From contig NZ_SDLV01000031.1 in assembly GCF_004916905.1 (NCBI RefSeq), forward strand, positions 186,001-250,000: a stretch of 64,000 bases of DNA, read 5' to 3'. Positions 61,698-64,000 of this stretch are shown one piece after another. Below the pieces are notes generated by a model. That model ran no database searches, was not told where the DNA came from, and saw only the letters and a list, made by a program, of their open reading frames with translations. Numbering within the stretch: the stretch's first letter is position 1; every line of letters begins with the position of its first letter. Source of the DNA: Chryseobacterium candidae (GTDB taxonomy: Bacteria > Bacteroidota > Bacteroidia > Flavobacteriales > Weeksellaceae). The position numbers and the translations under genes were made by a program.

Positions 61698-64000
61698 TGT
61701 ATTTCTGTATCCAGGGGATATTTTTTTCATTTTTCAAATGATAATTAAACCAATCCAGAATTTTCAGGGTAAGGTCTTTCTGAGCTTCTGCCCTGCTTAA
61801 ACTGTGGCCTTCTTTATCATAAAAGAGGGCAATAACGGGTTTTCGGTATTTCCTTAAAGCAATAAACATCGATTTGGTTCCTTCCGGGCTTACATTTCCA
61901 TCATCAGCCCCCGTCCACAACAGCATGGGTGCGCTGACATTCTGGGCAAACATTATCGGGTTATTTTTAATGTATTTTCCAGGATTTTCTGCCAGTGTAG
62001 CTTTAAACCAATATTGGCGGCCTTCATATCTGTAATAGTCGGGAGCATTAAAATGATAATTATAGCCGTAGTAGGTTCTTACCACATCAGAAACTGCTGA
62101 TCCGGAGACATAGGCTGCAAAACGGTTTGAATGCCCCGCTATAAAGTTGGTTTCATACCCGCCAAAAGACTGCCCCATGAGCCCGATCTTTGTCATATCC
62201 ACATTCCTGATTTTCTGCAATTCGTCTAAGGCATTATTAATGCTTTCCAGTGCTGAAATTCCTGCTCCTTTGTCGGATTGTGAGATATCAGCAAGCAGTA
62301 CGGCAAAGCCTTCCTCCATCAATAATGGAATGTTCAGTCCGGTTGGATTCGAGAAGGAAGGTCGCAGAAATCTTTTGGTCATATAATCCTGCTTCTCATA
62401 CACATGGATAACTACTGGGTATTTTTTTGAGCGGTCATACCCGAGCGGCATATACAAGGCACCACTTATGGTTTCTCCATCCGAGCCTTTGTAAGAAATT
62501 TTAATCAGCTCTGCCTGTTCAAATTTTTGATTATTCTCTTCTGAAACATACATCACCTTTGAATCTTCTTTTCCTTTCTTTACCACGAGCCCTGGCCGTT
62601 TATTATAGTTTTCTTCGATCCAATAATAATTTTCATCCTCATTCATTCTTTTGAGTTCGGTGATCTCATCAGGGGTCGGTTGTTGGATAATTTGCAGCCT
62701 GCTGTTTTTTAATGAGGCATAGCTGGTATAGCTGTTCTTGGAATCCGTTATTTTTAAAAGCAAGCTCTTTTTGATATCTGTTGTCCTGAAGTCTCTACCG
62801 TATCCAAGTTCCGTACTGATTCTTGTAAAATCCACCAGCTCGATTTCTGAATCATCGCTGGCAGTAAATATTTCTTTTTTTTTCTGAGTGGTCAGATTAT
62901 ATTCTAAGATTCTATTTCCTCCTACCCATAGAACTTCTTTCCCGGAGATAAAATAAGGAACCATAGCAGCAGAAACCTTTACATCTTCCATCACCAGGGT
63001 TAGCGTATTGTACAGCTGCCAGTTGTTTTCCCTTTGAATCAGCAGGTACTGACCGGATGGTGAGATGACCATCTGTTTCCGCAGGTCCGTAATCAGGGTA
63101 TAGGTACCAGTTACCGCGTTCCACAAATACAGCCTGTCAAAGCTATTTCCTCCTGCTTTATCCATTTTATCCACCTGCTGCTTATCAGTCTCATACATCA
63201 GGTAGCGTGAATGGCCGATAGCAGTCTCCTCGAAATATCCGGAACGGGTCATCAGAACCTGCTTACCGCTTACAGGTTCCCAGTCCACCCGGATAAATTC
63301 GGTTACCACCTTCGCATGCTTTTTAAGGTCGAAGTCCGTCCCATACCAGATATCAACCATTCCTTTTGCTGGCAGAATTCTCTTTCCTAGTTTAAGGGCA
63401 ATACTATTGTCAGAACGAGAAGGATTCAGCATCATCTGATCATAGTCAGCGTAACTGCTTCCATCAAAAATATATTGTTTTTTATCCTGAGAAACATAAT
63501 AGAGGTTGGTCTTGCCTTTCTTTCGGGTCTGAATCACAAAGCCTTTCTGTTTCATTCCTGAAGGCAAAATATTGCTCAGCTCATCATGGGTCGAAAAGAT
63601 TGTTTCAAAAACTCCATTCTTTAAAATTAATGCTTCAATCAGATCACCTGTCTTTCTCCTGGCGATGGTCTCATCCCCTTCAGAATAGATATGCTGAATA
63701 CCGGAAATACTTTGTCGAAGGCTAAGATCAGTATCATAAACTTCCAGCCTACTTTCATCTTTTTCAGTATACAGCACCATAAAGGCATGCTGCTGTTTAT
63801 TGTAGATGCATTTTTTTACATGATAAAAAAAACGGAATTTTCCGGTTTCGGGATAAAGATACTCCAATGTATCTTTTGTCTGTATCGCGAGATCGTTTCC
63901 CACCCAAATGATAAAATCAATATTTTTTCTTTCCGTTCTGTGGTCTTTATCTCCTGTTCTTTGCAGCAGCATCTTCTTTGTCCCGTCAACAGAGAATATA
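61681..64000 (-). CDS. S9 family prolyl oligopeptidase-like peptidase (partial)
   Basis: More than 770 residues; the frame is still open at 64000, so the N-terminus lies to the right. A beta-propeller part covers most of the visible N-terminal half. The alpha/beta hydrolase domain has the nucleophile motif GQSFGGYETN (about 600 residues into the visible part), GADDGNVSP with the catalytic Asp and YDKEGHSLS with the His. It probably cleaves peptides in the periplasm. Convergent with the Cys-peptide operon. Confidence 0.88.
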   Translation of the reverse strand, partial: IFSVDGTKKMLLQRTGDKDHRTERKNIDFIIWVGNDLAIQTKDTLEYLYPETGKFRFFYHVKKCIYNKQQHAFMVLYTEKDESRLEVYDTDLSLRQSISGIQHIYSEGDETIARRKTGDLIEALILKNGVFETIFSTHDELSNILPSGMKQKGFVIQTRKKGKTNLYYVSQDKKQYIFDGSSYADYDQMMLNPSRSDNSIALKLGKRILPAKGMVDIWYGTDFDLKKHAKVVTEFIRVDWEPVSGKQVLMTRSGYFEETAIGHSRYLMYETDKQQVDKMDKAGGNSFDRLYLWNAVTGTYTLITDLRKQMVISPSGQYLLIQRENNWQLYNTLTLVMEDVKVSAAMVPYFISGKEVLWVGGNRILEYNLTTQKKKEIFTASDDSEIELVDFTRISTELGYGRDFRTTDIKKSLLLKITDSKNSYTSYASLKNSRLQIIQQPTPDEITELKRMNEDENYYWIEENYNKRPGLVVKKGKEDSKVMYVSEENNQKFEQAELIKISYKGSDGETISGALYMPLGYDRSKKYPVVIHVYEKQDYMTKRFLRPSFSNPTGLNIPLLMEEGFAVLLADISQSDKGAGISALESINNALDELQKIRNVDMTKIGLMGQSFGGYETNFIAGHSNRFAAYVSGSAVSDVVRTYYGYNYHFNAPDYYRYEGRQYWFKATLAENPGKYIKNNPIMFAQNVSAPMLLWTGADDGNVSPEGTKSMFIALRKYRKPVIALFYDKEGHSLSRAEAQKDLTLKILDWFNYHLKNEKNIPWIQKYIKGAQ

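Larger units (their letters stand above)
13335..64000. mobile_element. Integrative conjugative element (left part), Bacteroidota Tra type
   Basis: From tmRNA onward: integrase, a cargo operon, polyvalent DNA-processing proteins, a full set of Bacteroidota conjugation genes (relaxase, TraA/E/F/G/J/K/M/N, coupling protein), an oriT-like gap, an excisionase-like protein and RteC. These are the hallmarks of a CTnDOT-related ICE. The right boundary is not seen; genes after about 57.4 kb may be cargo or chromosome. Confidence 0.7.

Noticed and set aside
57483..64000. Right-hand attachment site of the element (second copy of the tmRNA 3' end)
   Set aside because: I looked for the ccctccaactccacca segment right of the RteC gene and did not find it; the right end is probably outside the window.

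Overview
The window looks like a chromosomal segment of a Flavobacteriia member, most like Chryseobacterium or Elizabethkingia. The reasons are EF-Tu, hpf, a Xer-type recombinase and rpsU in flavobacterial arrangement, several promoters of the Bacteroidota type (TTTG, 16-20 bp, TAnnTTTG), GLPGLI, DUF4394, DUF3853, DUF6520 and XrtF proteins, and CTnDOT-like conjugation genes. Genus is inference; nothing here fixes the species.

Bases 1-13334 are ordinary chromosome. They hold the start of tuf, a DUF4394 lipoprotein, a leftward heavy-metal RND efflux operon (czcCBA-like) with its own response regulator and histidine kinase, four tRNA genes (Thr-TGT, Tyr, Gly, Thr-GGT), hpf, a Xer-type recombinase, rpsU, and tmRNA (ssrA). 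The efflux block sits between the tRNA cluster and tuf, which are usually neighbours in this class.

From the 3' end of tmRNA a large integrative conjugative element appears to begin. It starts with a tyrosine integrase (13582), followed by a leftward cargo operon (15112-19181) of a GHKL ATPase, a phosphoribosyltransferase (PRTase) with a STAS-like N-terminus, and a metallophosphoesterase-PRTase fusion. I consider this cargo operon the best candidate for an undescribed system. Next come a 1721-residue TOPRIM-like/methylase/helicase polyvalent protein and other polyvalent-type proteins. Then comes a complete mating apparatus read leftward from about 47.1 to 28.2 kb: mobilisation protein, relaxase, TraA, TraE, TraF, TraG with an inserted J domain, four VirB5/TrbJ-like genes, TraJ, TraK, a TraL-like protein, TraM, TraN, coupling protein and an M23 peptidase. 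A repeat-dense gap at 47.3-47.8 kb is the likely oriT.

Right of the oriT are accessory and control genes: a DUF1016 nuclease, a PH-domain protein, a GLPGLI/secreted peptide/XrtF group, a NUMOD4 gene broken by one in-frame stop, a histone H1-like protein, replication and excision regulators, and RteC. A TPR-AraC regulator then faces a lipoprotein / Cys-peptide / MauE-like / DUF6520 operon. An S9 peptidase runs off the right edge. I found no second copy of the tmRNA end, so the right end of the element is not in view or not recognisable.

Two cargo genes carry single in-frame stops (15358 and 52843). I saw no CRISPR array, no transposase and no obvious antibiotic-resistance gene.
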